This document shows positions 11,834 to 22,740 of a stretch of 64,000 bases of DNA, piece after piece. Both the position numbers and the translations under genes were made by a program. Within the stretch, counting starts at the first letter, position 1, and each line of letters begins with the position of its first letter. Origin of the DNA: Paulownia fortunei (lineage: Eukaryota > Streptophyta > Magnoliopsida > Lamiales > Paulowniaceae); assembly GCA_019321725.1 (NCBI GenBank), contig CM033113.1:14508001-14572000 (forward strand), in the 5' to 3' direction. The notes under the pieces are model-generated. The model saw only the letters and a program-made list of their open reading frames with translations, did no database searches and was not told the origin of the DNA.

Positions 11834-13545
11834 ATTTAGACTATGAAAGCCCTTATTTGCATCTGAAAGAATTTGATGAAGTATGTGCCACTTTTGAAAA
11901 TCAAACTTGTATAAATGAGATCGTTATGCTCAAATTATTTTCTTTTTCTTTAAAAGATAAAGAAAAAACTTAACCTAACTCTTTAAAACCTAGGTCAGTT
12001 GTCACTTGGCAAGAAATGCAAGCTGAATTTTTGAAAAAGTTCTTTCCAACTCATAAAACTAATGTTTTGAAAAGACAAATCTAAATTTTTTCTCAAAATT
12101 CGAATAAAGCTTTCTTTCAATGTTGGGAAAGATTTAAATATTTTTGAATTCATACCACATCATGGTTTTGAAAAATGGTGCTTAATTAGTTTCTTTTATG
12201 AATGTTTAACTCCTAAAATAAAATAATTTGTTGAAATAATATGTAATGGTGAGTTTTTTTATAAAGAACCAGATGAAACCTTAGAATATCTAGATCATTT
12301 GCCAGAAAACTCTCAATCATGGCATAGAATTAATTCTAAAGTTTCTATCAGATCTAATCTTGCTAATAGTAATAAAGAAAAATATTGCCCCCACGGGCAT
12401 GGCGCAATGGTAAGATGGTTGGAGTTTAATAGGGAGTTTCAAAGTTCGAATCTTAGTGGATGCAAAGGCTATGGCGTGCCTGTTTTGCCCTTCCGGGTGT
12501 TCTTGCCATGTGATGTTTTAAGGCGGTCTGCTGGGTGGGTTGACCTTAACCAAAGGTCTTGCTCATCGTGTATAGGTTGTGACCGCATCTGAATTTACCT
12601 TGAGGCTAAACCAGGGGGGAAGATCGGCCTCTCCCAGGATTAGTCGGCTGAAACCTAGAACCTGGGTTATCAAAAAATAAAAAATAAATAAAGTCAAATA
12701 TTACCTTAGTCAAGAAGATGATCTAAATGCTAGGATTGCTAATTTAGCAAGAAAAGTTAAGTCCATAGAACTTAAAAAAGTAAAGAAAACCAGATATGTG
12801 CAAGATGAAGAAGTTTGTAGCACTTGTGAACTTGTGGGACACTCCACCAATGAATGCCCAAATATTCTAGTATAAACAAATGTCATGAACATATTCAAAA
12901 AGCCTTTTCATTCTCCATATTATGAAACTCACAATCCACAATGGAGAAATCATCTAATTTTAGTTAGCGGGATAATAACCATGCCCAACTACTACATTCA
13001 CAAAAGCCACCAAAGTTTCCTTCTTATCCCAACTCCTCATACAAAATCACTTAAGGAAACTTTGCAAGCATTCATGCATGGACAAAAAAACATTAATAAT
13101 GAGACTTCACAAGCCATCAATGAGATCAAAAGCACACTTTCAACACTAAAAGCTTCTTTGCATACTCATAAAAAAGGTAAATTTCATACTCAATCTCAAC
13201 CTAATCCTTCCACTCAGTGTCATGTTTCTTCTTCAGGTGAAAATTCAATCTACGAGGCTAATTCAGTCACAACTCTTTGGAATGAAAAAGTTGTTGACCA
13301 AACTATTCATCCCAAGGAGAAAGTTTCTAATCCCCCTTCAGAAATGAAGAATGGAAAAAGACTTGATGATGAAGATAAGTTTAATGAAGGTGAGTTTGAA
13401 AATGATAAAAAAGAAAAATATTTACCTCTAGCTCATTTTCCTCAAATATTACAACTGAATCAAAAGTTGAACTCAAATGCTGAAATCTTTGAAGTTTTAA
13501 ACAAGTCAAGACTAATATTCCATTGTTGGATATAATCAAGCAAGT
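11834..13545 (+). pseudogene. Athila-like gag remnant (split by SINE)
   Basis: Capsid-type retrotransposon gag. Recognisable runs are PYLHLKEFDEVCATFENQT, LFSFSLKDKEKT, TWQEMQAEFLKKFFPTHKTN and FFQCWERFK, the conserved gag core of Athila-type elements. These are broken by several stops and frameshifts. A SINE (12390-12690) interrupts the part following PENSQSW. A zinc-knuckle-like stretch with CSTCELVGHSTNECP follows near 12815-12860. The longest intact piece, 12885-13535, is the hydrophilic linker between gag and protease. The same blocks are present in element B at 27780-28946. Not functional. Confidence 0.85.
12390..12690 (+). mobile_element. tRNA-derived SINE inserted in Athila gag
   Basis: It has a pol III A-box-like TGGCGCAATGG (about 12400) and a B-box-like GTTCGAATC (about 12443). 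The body is unusually G+C-rich for this window, and it ends in GGTTATC plus an A-rich tail. It is flanked by an imperfect 15-bp duplication (12375-12389 and 12691-12705, ending ATATTGCC and ATATTACC). The paralogous gag in element B (near 28520-28545, minus strand) has the uninterrupted site. The 97-aa frame across it is an artefact. Confidence 0.85.
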
Positions 13546-14232
13546 TTTACCTTAAGCCAAATTTTTGAAAGATTTGTGTACAATCAAAATAAAATATCAT
13601 GTACAAAAGAAGGCATTTTTAATTGAAAGTATTAGTTCAATCATTCAACAATTTACTCCACCCAAGTACAAAGATTTAGGTTGTCCAACCATTTCCTATA
13701 CCATAGGAAATACTAGAATAGAGCATGTTTTGCTTGATCTTAGATTAGTGCTAGTATAAATCTTCTACCTTTCTCAGTTTATGAATAGTTAGGTTTGGGA
13801 GAACTTAAAATAACTTCTGTTCTACTCAAACTGGCTTACCGTTCGATTAAAATTCCAAAGAGAGTAGTAGAAGATGTGTTAGTACAAATTGATAAGTTTT
13901 ACTTTCTAGTGAATTTAATTATTTTAGACACAATGCCTATTGCACATACACATACATAGATTCCTATCATTTTAGGTCATCCTTTTCTTGAAACTTCAAA
14001 TACTCTGATTAATTGTAGGAATGGTATTTTGAGGTTATCTTTTGAAAATATGACTTTGGAACTAAATGTGTTTAATGCTTGTAAGCAACCTACAGAAGAT
14101 GTCGAAGTACAGTAAGTGGATTCAATCAAGAAAGTTGTTTAAGAATATTTTACTACCGCTAATTCTTCAAATCCTTTGGAAACTTGTTTTGAAAGTGAAA
14201 GTATTTGTAAAAAGAAACTCTAATACTCTCTC
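13546..14232 (+). pseudogene. Athila-like protease remnant
   Basis: It begins with LKDLCTIKIKYHVQKKAFL and CPTISYTIGNTRIEHVLLDL, the region entering the retropepsin domain, followed by stops and frame changes. The more continuous copy in element B (27037-27729) shows the expected order. The active-site Asp-Gly/Ser context is already lost here (DLRLVLV then stop). It lies between gag and the RT start. Confidence 0.7.
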
Positions 14233-14860
14233 TTAATTTTCACAGGTACAAGAAAAATATTTTTGGAAGCCAATGTTTGATAAACTTTCATCATCAATAA
14301 TACAATCTATTCCATCAAGTATTAAAGCTCCTGTGATTGATTTGAAACCTTTGTTATATGATTTAAAATGCTCTTTCTTGGGTAAGAATGAGATTTTTCT
14401 AGTAATAATTTCTTCCAATCCTGATATATCCCAAGAAGTTAACATTATTGATCCCAAGTCACAACAAATGCTTGATTTCACTAGAAATGATGGAGTGGAG
14501 GTTACTTTAAAAAAACATCTCCTTATGGAGGATTTTAAAAGAAAAGAAGTTGGATATGCAAATGTTATGGGATGTGGAAAATGATGTTACGGGGGTCGAT
14601 TTGTTGAAAAAAAATCAAGATATGTTGTCTTTTATGTTGAATTATCAATATCTAATGAGAGGCTTCTACCTTCTGTGGTGCATACACCTACAATGGAGCT
14701 TAAACTAATACCAATCATCTTAAATATGTCTACTTGGGTGACAAAGAAATACCACTAATCAGTATTGCTAAAGACCTCACTCAAGTACAAACAGATAAAC
14801 TTATTTGGGTGCTTCAAAATTATAAGACAGTGATTGGATGGATGATAGCTTTGGCAGCAT
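14233..14860 (+). pseudogene. Start of Athila-like RT, present twice, rest deleted
   Basis: At 14273-14480 a frame reads KAPVIDLKPLLYDLK and then FLGKNEIFLVIISS. At about 14690-14850 a second, differently framed copy reads LKYVYLGDKE, IAKDLTQVQTDKL and VLQNYKTVIGW. Both correspond to the same N-terminal RT segment of Athila pol. The RT palm, RNase H and integrase that should follow are absent, and sequence passes directly to the post-pol region. This suggests a recombination or deletion between related elements. Confidence 0.7.
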
Positions 14861-15370
14861 ATGTTGATGAGTCATGAAGGAGGCAATGTTAGGCTTAAGA
14901 TATTAAACCAAGCACTCGTTGGGAGACAACCCAACGGATAGAAAAAAGACTATGAGAGATGATAATCACAAATTTGTTTTCTCTAACTCTCATTCTCTTT
15001 TATTTTTATCCATTTAATTTTTTTTTACTTTTTTCTATTTTATTTTGTCCTAATTGAAAATGCGTGCTAAAAATGTGGTATGTAGTATTTTTTTAAAAAA
15101 AAGTTGTCATGCAATAGCACATGGTAGTCACTTTTTGACAAAGAAAACCACTACAAAGATCTTGCATTGTGTATTTTATTGATTAACTCTTTTCAAAAAC
15201 ACTTGTACTTTCTGCAAAAGTTATAGAAATTATCAAAAAATTAGGATCCTTCCCGATTAGGTAGTGAATAATGGTACTTCATAGCTATTAAAGTCAGACT
15301 TTTCAGTTTCCGAAATAATTGAAATTTCTGTACAAAGTTTCTCTCTTTTTCTCATTCTCTTTTCTTATTC
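14861..15370 (+). other. Post-pol noncoding segment of element A
   Basis: It contains AAGCACTCGTTGGGAGACAA (14909-14928), similar to a motif often seen after pol in Athila elements. A T-rich stretch and CTATTAAAG follow; element B has TATAAAAG at the equivalent place. No ORF is supported. Confidence 0.45.
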
Positions 15371-15932
15371 TTTTCAAAATTGATGACATTCTTCTAACTT
15401 TCAAAGCGATTTTATTTTCTTCCTAAAAATGTAATTTTAAAAAATTATAAAACTAGGATTGAAAGATTAAGAATGCTTACGGTGGATAATTGAACCAAAG
15501 GTAAGAGTAGCAGGTGAGTTTTCATACGAGCTTACTAAATACATGTCTGGTTTTTGTAAAAACACATATTCAAAAAAATTAAAGGTGGAAAAAATACAAG
15601 TTTATCACAAATGTGCTCGATGGACTTGCAATACAAAATGTCATTTCTTAGAAATGATTTCTAAAAATTGAGAAGAAAAAATTCAATTCATTATGAATTC
15701 ATGTGGATTAGTATAACGTGTAATTCTTGATTTATGAAATCACTTTTAGGATGAATATGAGCGTTATAATCTTGAGAATCTGACATTAAAAGTCCATGTT
15801 TGCCAACTTATAAGAAAAATGGATGAGAAGCATATCCTCGACCGCTAGAGGGCGTTTAAGCCGTTACTTGACATAAAACCAGAGAAATATGTGAGCCTCA
15901 ATCACAACTACATGTATATTCATGGGTAAGTA
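15371..15932 (+). pseudogene. ORF X remnant, function unknown (element A copy)
   Basis: Decayed homologue of the intact-looking frame at 23307-23765. Shared pieces include the N-terminal KIDDILLTFK-like segment, the ARWTCNK-like segment and a C-terminal part reading LLDIKPEKYVSLNHNYMYIHG. The ATG used in the other copy is ATT here, and many stops follow. It sits between the end of pol and the LOG-like sequence. I do not recognise the protein family. It could be an env-position gene of this family or another captured host fragment. Confidence 0.55.
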
Positions 15933-16081
15933 GCTAATTTTCAAATTTTGTGTCCATATTTTCAACTTTTTTGAGAAAAGAGAATGGCGTGTAATAATTC
16001 ACATGTAAGTAGCTAATTTTCAAATTTGGTGTCCTTATTTTTCAACCTTTTTGACAAAAGAAAACAACATACAATAAATGC
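15926..16081 (+). repeat. 79-bp tandem duplication between ORF X and LOG
   Basis: GTAAGTAGCTAATTTTCAAA occurs at 15926 and again at 16005, each followed by a similar T-rich run. Element B has one unit (about 23060-23140, minus strand). Confidence 0.75.
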
Positions 16082-16159
16082 ATTCTTTACTCACACCTCA
16101 ATAAATAGCACTGTACTTACTCTATTTTTGAACAACTCACTTTAAAAAAAAGTAAAAAA

Positions 16160-16808
16160 ATGAAAGGGTCTTTCTCGCAAGTTCAATTATATTTGTGTCT
16201 TTTGTGAAACCAATCCAGGAAAAAATGGTGAGTTTATAGGGAAAACCAATAACTTTGGTAGAATTTTAGTAGAAAGAAAAATTCATTTAGGGTATGCGGA
16301 AGGTAGTATGGGGTTAATGGGGAGTGTTGCTACTTTGCTCATATAGGGGAGTCAAAGTTTTAGGAGTTATCTCAAAACTTTTAACAGTACAAAATATCAC
16401 AGATATGACCATCGTAGATGAGCCAAAAGTGTCACATATTCTGGATATAAAGTCTAACATGTTAAATAATGTAGATGCATTCATCACTCTACCTAGTGGT
16501 TTTAGTACACTGGCACAACTCAACATTCACCATAAACCTATAGGTATTCTTAACGTTAATGGTTTGTTTGATGGTTTGCTATCTTTTGTAGATTATACTG
16601 TAGAAAAAGGTTTTATTTCACTATCTACAAGATGAATTCTCTTTTCGCTCCAACACTTGACCGACTGATTGATCAACTTCTAGCATATGTGCCAGAACTT
16701 GATCTAGCCTTGACTCATGTAGATTGGTCCAATAGGGACAATGGTCGAAAACACAAAAATAAATTTGACTCTCAGTCTATGAAATTTATCCTTAATGGTT
16801 TCAACTAA
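16160..16808 (+). pseudogene. LOG-like phosphoribohydrolase pseudogene captured in element A
   Basis: Homologous to plant LONELY GUY enzymes, which release active cytokinin bases from cytokinin riboside 5'-monophosphates in the cytosol. Reading across frameshifts gives the family order: FNYICVFCETNPGKNGEF, LVERKIHLGYAEGSMGLMGS, GVKVLGVISKLLTVQNIT, SNMLNNVDAFITLPSGF, AQLNIHHKPIGILNVNG, DGLLSFVDYTVEKGFIS and LIDQLLAYVPELDLALTHVDW, ending in a stop at 16806. The length of about 216 codons is close to a whole LOG protein, and no introns are visible although plant LOG genes normally have several. It is disabled: a frameshift after the ATG at 16160, further frame changes, and a changed PGGxGTxxE motif reading PSGFSTLAQ, with about ten codons missing. 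It lies inside the retroelement, before its polypurine tract and LTR. Confidence 0.88.
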
Positions 16809-18493
16809 TAGTGTATATATTGTGTTATTTCATCTTTATTTTCTAATAAGTCACATTTCAAGTAATATCTTCTAAACTCTACTTTCCTATTTATTTTTTA
16901 TATTGGGGACAATGTCTCGATTAGCTTAGGGAAGGGGATAGTTGATATCATGTCTTGTATGTTTAATGTATGTTTTTCTAGTTTTTTTTTAAATATTCAA
17001 GCGTATTTTCTTGGGGTTCGTTGAAACCATGAAAAAGGGTGATAGAGTAAAGGGTAACTTAATCACTCTTGAAACATATCTATATGTATATTGTATAACA
17101 TGTCAATTTTGTGAAGTTTTCAACAAAAGATTGTAAATTGTTAAATGTTTTTTAGTCGTAGATGATTTCCAAGTTCAGTAATTAAAATTAAGCACAGATA
17201 ATGTGGTTTGATTGATGATGAGTGTTGTATCAGAGTTTGATGTTGTTTTTTGGTTAATATATTTTTTTAATAATTATACTCAAATCTTTTTATACAAATA
17301 ATTATGTTATTTGGTGTGGAGACAAGCATGTCAAAATAGGTATGCCCTCGCTTTAATCATCACTTGAATTTTCGACATGAAGGAGTTGAGTGTTAGAATT
17401 TTTTCTTTTGGTCTGTTAAGGCGAACGAATGATTGAGCAAACCACTTGAAAAATGATTAAAGCATTAGGCTTTCTAGCACCATGGTCAAATCAGGTTGTT
17501 CCCAATATGATGTTCCAAGTGAACATCCCCCTTAGTAAGCCAATTTGAGTCTTTCAATAAATAAGTCTTTTTTCTATGGTGACCATATCGTCCTATCTAT
17601 CCAAAATATACTATTATCCTACCCTTGTTCTAAAAATAATTTGGAGCTTAAGAGATATTCCATTAACAAGGTAAGCTTGCAACAAAAATTTAGATTGGAA
17701 TAGAAGATAAGTGTGAGGTAGTTTCTCTTAAAAAAAACAAACAAAAAGAAAATATTACAAAGTGTTAAAATATTGTGTGTTGCAACTAAAAAAAAAATAT
17801 TGCAAAGTCAATAAGAATGATGAAGAGGGTCCAATTCAATAACAATATACCCCGATGTTGAAATTTGTTGAGTATGAGAATTCTTCATCGATAAACTCTC
17901 TCTCTCTAATCCAAAGAAGTTTTTAGAAATTTTTGTTGCATCTTATCCTTTTATTTCTTAGCCACATCACTACCATTTGGCCTCATTACAACTTTTATTG
18001 AAGACCTTTTGATTTCATATGGTGCCTTCGGTGTAGTAGAGATTTATACCAAAGGAAGAGCCTATGATATTTAACTCCTCCATTAGAGATTAGGTGATGA
18101 TATTTGTGAGGTTCTATGATATTTTACTTGTTTGAAGCATGCATGGTTTCATTACTATTGATATTAACTATTCACACACACGCTTGAGTATGTTTATTAT
18201 GGAAATATATTGACTTATGGACAACTAAGGGTTAGATTCAATATTTGTTTGATTTTATTTTCATATAACTTTGTTGGTTCCTCAAAATAATAATTGGAAG
18301 TTAGTTATCATAAGTACTTATGGGTACCACCGCTAGAAACCCTCACGAGACTATAACTCGTCCTCTATGGGCCACCTACGGGTTTAGGCTGGTTGCATAT
18401 GCTAAATACAATCATGGTTTTCTATAAAAGTGGTTTAGTTTAGGTTTATTTTAGGCTTGCTCGATGACGAGCAAGGGTTAAGTGTGGGAGATT
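16809..18493 (+). other. Long 3' noncoding region of element A with polypurine tract
   Basis: No coding frame. It contains TTGGGGACAATGTCTCGATT (about 16901-16922) and GACGAGCAAGGGTTAAGTGT (from 18466), segments commonly found between the last gene and the LTR of Athila elements. It ends in the purine-rich AAGTGTGGGAGATT, which primes plus-strand synthesis at the LTR edge. Confidence 0.65.
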
Positions 18494-20472
18494 TGATAAA
18501 TGCATATTTTGGCATATTTTTGTATCAAATCCTTTATACTTTTCTTGTTGTTTTCTTGTTAACATTATAGTTTTATTAATATTTTGTCTCAAAGAATTAA
18601 TGAACAAAAAAAGATCAAAAAAAGCCAAAATGAAATCAAAGAAACAACACATTTTGTGAGCAAATTGGGAATATATTTTATTGGATCAAAGAAACATCAC
18701 AATTAGAAGAAAATGGTTATTTTTGCCTAAGTCCGTCATATTTAGATCAAAATATATGCAAGAAATAACTTGGACTTTGCAAGTGATTGTTGGGCTTATA
18801 TTAAATTCAAAATAAACATGTTTCTAGACTTATGCAGTTTTCGTATTTTATGCATAACTCTATATTCAAAAGCCCTATGAACCTTAATCTTACTTTATTT
18901 GAAATATAAGAAATAGAACTACAACTTTGTTGTTGGAAGCTCAGCCCAATGCAACCTTGATTATAGTATAAAATTCATCCAAGTGTGTGTATTAGAAATG
19001 ATCTATCTATGCTGACACATCACCTTAAATCAAGCATAACTTTCTTTCTAGTGGTTGGAATTAGGTGATTTAAGTTGAAAAATAAAGCTAACAGATAAAT
19101 ACATAGTTTTCAAGTTGATCATTTTCCCAAATTAGCTAATTGTAGGGAGAAAAATGTGTGACAAAATTTAGATCTGAAAAAGGACATGTAAATTTAGAGC
19201 ACATTTGAAGTTAATTTAGAGTGAATTTGGAGATGTCAATTTAGGCACTCTTCTACTTTAAATAGGGACTCTTGGATGGCATTCAAGACACATAAAAATC
19301 CTTAAAGGGAGAAAGAAAGTTTTGTTGTTGTCTTTCTTTAGGCTAAGTTTTCTAGTAGTAATGTAAGTTTTCTAGTAGTAATAGAAATGTAATATCTAGT
19401 TTCTCTTATGTTTTTAGCATTTTCTACTTTTATTATGTATGTCTAAATTTCATTTAGTTGAGGAGAAATGGTGAACCTCTTGATGGAGTAAGAAGAACGG
19501 TTATAAAGGTGCATAATGTTTAGGTGTGTTGTATTATTATTTTAATTTTTGATTGAAACCCTCCTTGTTTTGTGGTGATTCTTGATTATGTATCACTAAT
19601 GGTACAATAAATACTTGAGTTCATTTATCTTATTGTACGGTTCTACTCCACCAATAACTAATGTGAAAGTTTGATTTGTTGTAAACAAAGATGTGTACAA
19701 ATACTTAATCCATAAATATATGTTGACGTGAAAACCCTTCTTGTTTAGTAGCGATTCTTGATTTATGTATCACCAATGACATAATAAATACTTGGGTTCA
19801 TTTAGCTTATTGTGTAGTTCTACTCCACAGATTGCTAATGTGAAACCTTGATTTATTATACACAAAGGTATGCATAAATACTTAATTCCATAAATAAGTA
19901 TTGACATTAAAACCCTTCTTATTTAGTGGCTATTCTTGATTTTTATATCACTAATGGCACAATAAATGGGTTCATTTAGCTTATTCTACAATTCTACTAC
20001 ACCGACTGCTAATGTGAAATCTTGATTTGTTGTAGACAAAGGTGTGCATGAATATTTCATCTTCTGAACAAGTATTGGTGTTAAGAGATAATTTGCAAAT
20101 AGTAAGACAATATCATGATTACCTAAATGCATGAGCTATTTGATAATATCTTTCCATTGGAACATTCATTATGTATGGATTCCAATAGTAGCATTTAAAA
20201 GAGGTAAAAATAATAAATAATCATTCCTCTATTCAAAACTTAAGAGTAGATTCCTAATTTTCAATACTTTTATTACTTTGATTTCTTAGTCATAGTATAA
20301 TTTTTTTTATATTCTAAACCACATAAAGCCCATCTTTTAAAAAAATATAATCCTGAAAACTTTAAACAACTTTCTAGTGGATCGACTCCGGACTTCCAAA
20401 AAATTTATTACAAGACATAATTTGCATTTGAGTTTGCAACCTTAAATTTAGAGCATTCAAGTTCATTGCACA
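18494..20472 (+). repeat. LTR of Athila-like element A
   Basis: It starts TGATAAATGCATATTTTGGC after the polypurine tract. It matches element B's LTR (34350-34743 continued at 28946-29758, minus strand) through its first part. TTTAAATAGGG near 19250 corresponds to the TATA region of B's LTR. It contains GTGGATCGACTCCGGACTT near 20382, typical of the end part of Athila LTRs. The end at TTGCACA (20472) is my best estimate. Confidence 0.75.
19554..20082 (+). repeat. Three tandem units of about 178 bp in LTR A
   Basis: Units begin at 19554, 19729 and 19909, each starting AAACCCT(C/T)CTTG or similar and ending near TATTGACATTA. Element B's LTR has a single unit at about 28960-29130. The triplication therefore arose in this copy or its lineage. 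Confidence 0.85.
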
Positions 20473-20917
20473 AAAGTAAATATTTTTTTTCATTCATATA
20501 TGGAAGAATAAGGTGAGAAAGATAGAAGTAGCTTTTGGATTTGTTTTATCATTCACAAATTTCTATGTTATGGAGAATTGAAAAGAGGTACGAAGATAAA
20601 TTTGAGAAATTAATGCATATCTTTTCAAGTTTGTTATATTATTTATAAAGTTCTAACTATCTTATAGAGAAATGAAAAGAGATGTGTTGATAAATTTGCC
20701 ACTTTGATGAGTGTAGATAATAAAAACTATAAGTTCAGTGAAATTAAACTAAGGTTGTTTAGTTAAATTGAGATTCAAGATTCTTATACTACATTAGGTA
20801 TAATGAACTTGTTAATTGAGGATGGTGATTGATATCTTGTATTTTCACTAATTATTTCACATCTAGGGTTGGAGAGTAATACTTAAGAAACCTAGAAGTA
20901 ACACACAACCGATCAAA
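20473..20917 (+). repeat. Tekay/Del-like LTR fragment
   Basis: 20740-20917 matches, on the opposite strand, 3120-3280 of the LTR at 2044-5020, including the run near ATTGATATCTTGTATTTTCAC. 20473-20740 holds an imperfect internal duplication of about 80 bp (20532 and 20622) that I cannot assign with certainty. Confidence 0.6.
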
Positions 20918-21504
20918 GGTAATTCATTAACCTCCACACATAAAGATCATACATCCAACGTAATCCTCTTATGATTATCAACCAATCAGGAAATACATCA
21001 AAGCATATGATGTCGTGCACAAGGTTACCATAGTGTCTTAAATCACATGACTAATTTATGCATTATTGTAACTAGAAAATTCTCATTCTATGAACAACAT
21101 TTCTAATTGAGAATTTCCCACGAGCACTTATTTGGTATACTCATTCCACAACGAGCACCCACACACGTGTATTAACATTACTATTATGATGCTTATGGAA
21201 TGAGATATCCTTCTTTCAAGTATGTATCCTGACTGCGAGTCTGATGGGCTTATCGATGTCCCATCTCAATGAACCCTGGAATCAAAACCAATTCAAGACC
21301 AAAGCTATAAATGTATATCTATGATCACCATTATATGTGCAATCATTCCCATAGGTATGTATGGTTTAGAGACTTTATCTAATAAATTAAACATAATTAA
21401 AGATAAATAATTTTTAAATTATTAATATATTTTGAATAGGATTGTCTATTCACTAGAGTTATAAGTGACCATTAATTAGCTCGCCAGACACCACTCTAAC
21501 AATA
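20918..21504 (-). mobile_element. Copia LTR edge and 3' noncoding region
   Basis: Minus-strand homologue of 1-437 and of 42175-42720, sharing GATGTCCCATCTCAATGA and the CACTCTAACAAT end. An LTR edge lies near 20953-20957, followed by the polypurine remnant. It is cut on the right by a LINE fragment. Confidence 0.65.
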
Positions 21505-22740
21505 CATTCAGAAGGACAATAGAAATCTTCAACACATGAGCTGTTGCTATATCTCTACTCCAATCATTATGAATCGCAGATGCAAAATGCAAGCTCACTC
21601 CATACTTGATTCTTTGGATATTAATTTTTTTTCTTCTATACTTGGTATCATCCCTTTCCTTCCAATTAAACCAAGGGAAAAGCAAAGGTAACACATTTTG
21701 TATATGATTCTAATTTGTAAGACTTGTAGAAATTCTCCAATGCTGAATCATAAGCCTAATATGATTTGTATGTGGCACTATAGAATTAATTAGTCCAGCA
21801 AAGTAATTCCAAAGTTGTCTAGCTTTATTACTATTAAGAAACGAATGCTCCACTGTTTCACAATCTTCACAACACTCACACTTTCATGGCAAATAATAAC
21901 CTCTTTGTTGCATGCGCATATCCACCAATGTCCAATTAACCTCCAAATAAAGATGGACATAGAGAGAGTAAGGACTATTCTAAATTTCTCTTAGTACTTG
22001 CTGACCAGGCTTCCCATCTCTAACATAATTCCAAGCCAACTTTATAGAAAACTTACCATGAGAAGTAAGTTTCCAAAAAGCAGTATCCTCCATAGCCCTA
22101 TCAAAAAAAATACCACACCTCTTATTAACTTGTTCCAAAGGCAAAAGTTGAAGAAGGCCATCCCTATTCCAATGATCTGAATTCCCAAAAGTGTTAATTG
22201 GAAAATTTTGATAATGCTGTTGTTGAACAATTTCACTCAAAGGCCCATAAACAATTTAATTATCAAACAAAAAAAAAACCCCTCTATTTTCCCAAATTCC
22301 AAAAGATTTATACTCCACCTTGTTTCTAACAACACAAATTCTCTTCTAAAAGGAAGAATGATTTGTAGAATCTCTTGCTACAGAAGGTGAACACTTAGGA
22401 AAATATTTACTAGCCATAAAAGAGGACCATAGAGATGTATGTGTCCTAAGTGACCACCATAACTTTCACGTGAATGTATCAACCACCTCACCAGTTGCTC
22501 TAACCCCTAATCTACCTTCTTGTATTGGATAACTGATAGCCCTCCAAGAACATAAATAGATCCAATAATGGCCCTTAAGAAACTACAGAAGAATCTAGAA
22601 AATAGCCTATCTAACTGGTGTTTCATAGCTATAGGTAGATGATAACTTAAAGAAGATGAAGTGTAATAGATTGTAACATACTCTTGATTAGCATTAACCT
22701 ACCCCAAGGAAAGAGTGGCTTTTTCCTACCTTTGTAACTA
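21505..22740 (-). pseudogene. LINE ORF2 fragment (RT C-terminal part, zf-RVT, start of RNase H)
   Basis: Minus-strand pieces in order: KKPLFPWGRLMLIKSM (start of the post-RT region), AFWKLTSHGKFSIKLAWNYV (zf-RVT region, 21980-22240), then a segment toward RNase H. These are typical of plant L1-type LINEs. Both ends are truncated, into copia sequence at 21504 and into the LOG-like sequence of element B at 22741. No poly(A) end is present, so this is a rearranged fragment rather than a clean insertion. Confidence 0.75.

Larger units (their letters stand above)
11833..20472 (+). mobile_element. Athila-like Ty3/gypsy element A (truncated, carries LOG)
   Basis: Order on the plus strand: gag remnant, protease remnant, start of RT, a short post-pol segment, ORF X remnant, LOG-like pseudogene, long noncoding part, polypurine tract, LTR. 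The 5' LTR, gag start, most of RT, RNase H and integrase are missing. The layout matches element B on the minus strand, so the two are members of one family. Confidence 0.8.

Noticed and set aside
12400..12460. A possible tRNA gene, because A-box-like and B-box-like motifs are present
   Set aside because: The cloverleaf cannot be completed, and the unit continues for about 250 bp to an A-rich tail with flanking duplications. It is a tRNA-derived SINE head.
12299..12592. A 97-residue reading frame
   Set aside because: It begins in gag and runs through the SINE, so it is a chimera created by insertion.
15926..16081. Repeats that might suggest a CRISPR-like array
   Set aside because: There are only two adjacent long units with no spacers, and this is a eukaryotic retroelement context.
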